A stretch of 5,782 bases of DNA from Nitrospirota bacterium (lineage in GTDB: Bacteria > Nitrospirota > UBA9217), in assembly GCA_021788515.1 (NCBI GenBank), contig JAJYKN010000107.1, forward strand, positions 1 to 5,782, written 5' to 3'. Under the pieces are notes generated by a model. That model worked only from the letters and a program-made list of their open reading frames with translations, was not told the DNA's origin and did no database searches. Made by a program: the position numbers and the translations under genes. Positions 5,245-5,782 of the stretch are shown piece after piece; within the stretch, counting starts at the first letter, position 1, and each line of letters begins with the position of its first letter.

Positions 5245-5282
5245 AAGGGTAAGGCGATAGAGCCTTGCCCTTTTTATTTTTT
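5243..5282 (+). terminator. Intrinsic terminator after the rightward XRE gene
   Basis: A 13-bp stem (5243-5255 with 5262-5274, core AAGGGTAAGGC / GCCTTGCCCTT with one G-T wobble) closes a GATAGA loop. It runs into a T-rich tail (TTTTTATTTTTT, 5271-5282). This is a strong Rho-independent terminator that separates the XRE transcript from the gene downstream. Confidence 0.85.
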
Positions 5283-5310
5283 GAGCTCGAACAAAAAAAT
5301 ATGATACTAT
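5281..5310 (+). promoter_or_regulatory. Possible promoter for the SuhB-family gene
   Basis: TTGAGC (5281-5286) and TACTAT (5305-5310) lie 18 bases apart, each matching the consensus at four of six positions. TG at 5302-5303 gives an extended -10. It follows the terminator directly and would leave a leader of about 35-40 bases before ATG 5354. Confidence 0.4.
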
Positions 5311-5353
5311 CAGCAGACAGCTTATGGAGCGAGCTTTCCGAAAGGGGAAATGG

Positions 5354-5782
5354 ATGAAGGATTTTTTGACCGTCGCAAGCGATGCGGCGCGCGCGGCCGG
5401 ATTGATGTTGCGTGAGAACATACAAGGGAAACGGGAAATTACCTACAAAGGCGATATCAATCTGGTCACCGAAATGGATATGCGCTCGGAACGCGTTGTG
5501 GTGGAGATGCTGCTTGCTTCTTTTCCGGGCCATGGAATCATCGCCGAGGAGGAGACGAAAATTCAGACAGCGTCCGGCTATCAATGGATCATCGATCCCC
5601 TGGACGGCACTACGAATTATGCTCATGGCTATCCTTGCTTCTCCGTGTCCATAGCGCTTGAACATAAAGGCGAGGTCATTGCCGGCGTGGTGTATGACCC
5701 CATGAGAGATGAGCTGTTCTCGGCTCGGAAAGGCGCGGGGGCGACCCTGAACGGCAGGGCAAATAAGGTCTCGAATACAGAC
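5354..5782 (+). CDS. suhB: Inositol monophosphatase/SuhB-family phosphatase, N-terminal part (3' truncated by window)
   Basis: The 143 visible residues are the N-terminal half of a Mg-dependent inositol-monophosphatase-family enzyme, which hydrolyses phosphate from myo-inositol phosphates or related sugar phosphates. The metal-binding signature is present: acidic cluster EEE (65-67), then DPLDGTTNY (81-89) with D81 and D84 as ligands. Upstream is the conserved KGDINLVTEMD (32-42). The frame runs open to the right edge; full members have about 260 residues. ATG 5354 is preferred because GGGGA (5344-5348) lies five bases upstream and homology begins there. An in-frame ATG at 5324 would add ten residues but lacks a ribosome binding site. 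The family includes SuhB, CysQ and fructose-1,6-bisphosphatase-like members; the motif spacing fits SuhB best, but the substrate is not settled. Confidence 0.88.
   Translation, partial: MKDFLTVASDAARAAGLMLRENIQGKREITYKGDINLVTEMDMRSERVVVEMLLASFPGHGIIAEEETKIQTASGYQWIIDPLDGTTNYAHGYPCFSVSIALEHKGEVIAGVVYDPMRDELFSARKGAGATLNGRANKVSNTD

Noticed and set aside
4838..5665. Minus-strand open frame of 275 codons spanning the rightward XRE gene and the SuhB start
   Set aside because: It overlaps two supported plus-strand genes and a terminator, has no family motif, and its composition looks random.

Overview
The window looks like chromosomal DNA of a Gram-negative, probably anaerobic, Nitrospirota- or Deltaproteobacteria-like bacterium. 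This is an inference. It rests on a membrane-anchored ten-haem c-type cytochrome, a leuB-asd gene order, and a DUF559 gene wrapped in C-rich/G-rich palindromic repeats of a kind I associate with those groups. No ribosomal gene is present to fix the taxonomy. Core genes are GC-rich (sampled 60-base lines around 55-68%), while some intervals are clearly AT-rich.

Left part (1-3546), amino-acid biosynthesis with an interruption. The C-terminal part of a 3-isopropylmalate dehydrogenase (leuB family) is followed by a short foreign-looking segment, then by two consecutive aspartate-semialdehyde dehydrogenase genes of different subfamilies (E. coli-like, then the shorter widespread type). The intruding segment (about 507-1390) holds a DUF559 endonuclease-like gene bounded by 35-bp imperfect inverted repeats, a third diverged copy of the same repeat, and an AT-rich orphan gene. 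The orphan is split by a frameshift at a run of nine A. The leu and asd genes serve leucine synthesis and the aspartate family (lysine/diaminopimelate, threonine, methionine).

Middle part (3547-4473), electron transfer. A single gene encodes an N-terminally anchored NapC/NirT-like cytochrome with ten CXXCH sites, likely a quinol-linked periplasmic electron carrier. It stands alone, with no recognisable oxidoreductase partner in the window.

Right part (4487-5782), regulation and a housekeeping gene. Two small XRE-type helix-turn-helix regulators are divergently transcribed from a 167-bp AT-rich intergenic region. The leftward one has a near-consensus sigma-70 promoter whose -10 box lies almost on the start codon, so its mRNA may be leaderless. 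The rightward regulator ends in a region rich in inverted repeats, followed by a strong intrinsic terminator. After that, a promoter-like sequence leads into the N-terminal half of an inositol monophosphatase/SuhB-family gene, cut by the window edge.

Most notable are the repeat-bounded DUF559 cassette, whose repeats supply the gene's ribosome binding site and its last codons and stop, the frameshifted orphan at a dnaX-like slippery heptamer, the tandem unlike asd genes, and the possible leaderless autoregulated repressor.
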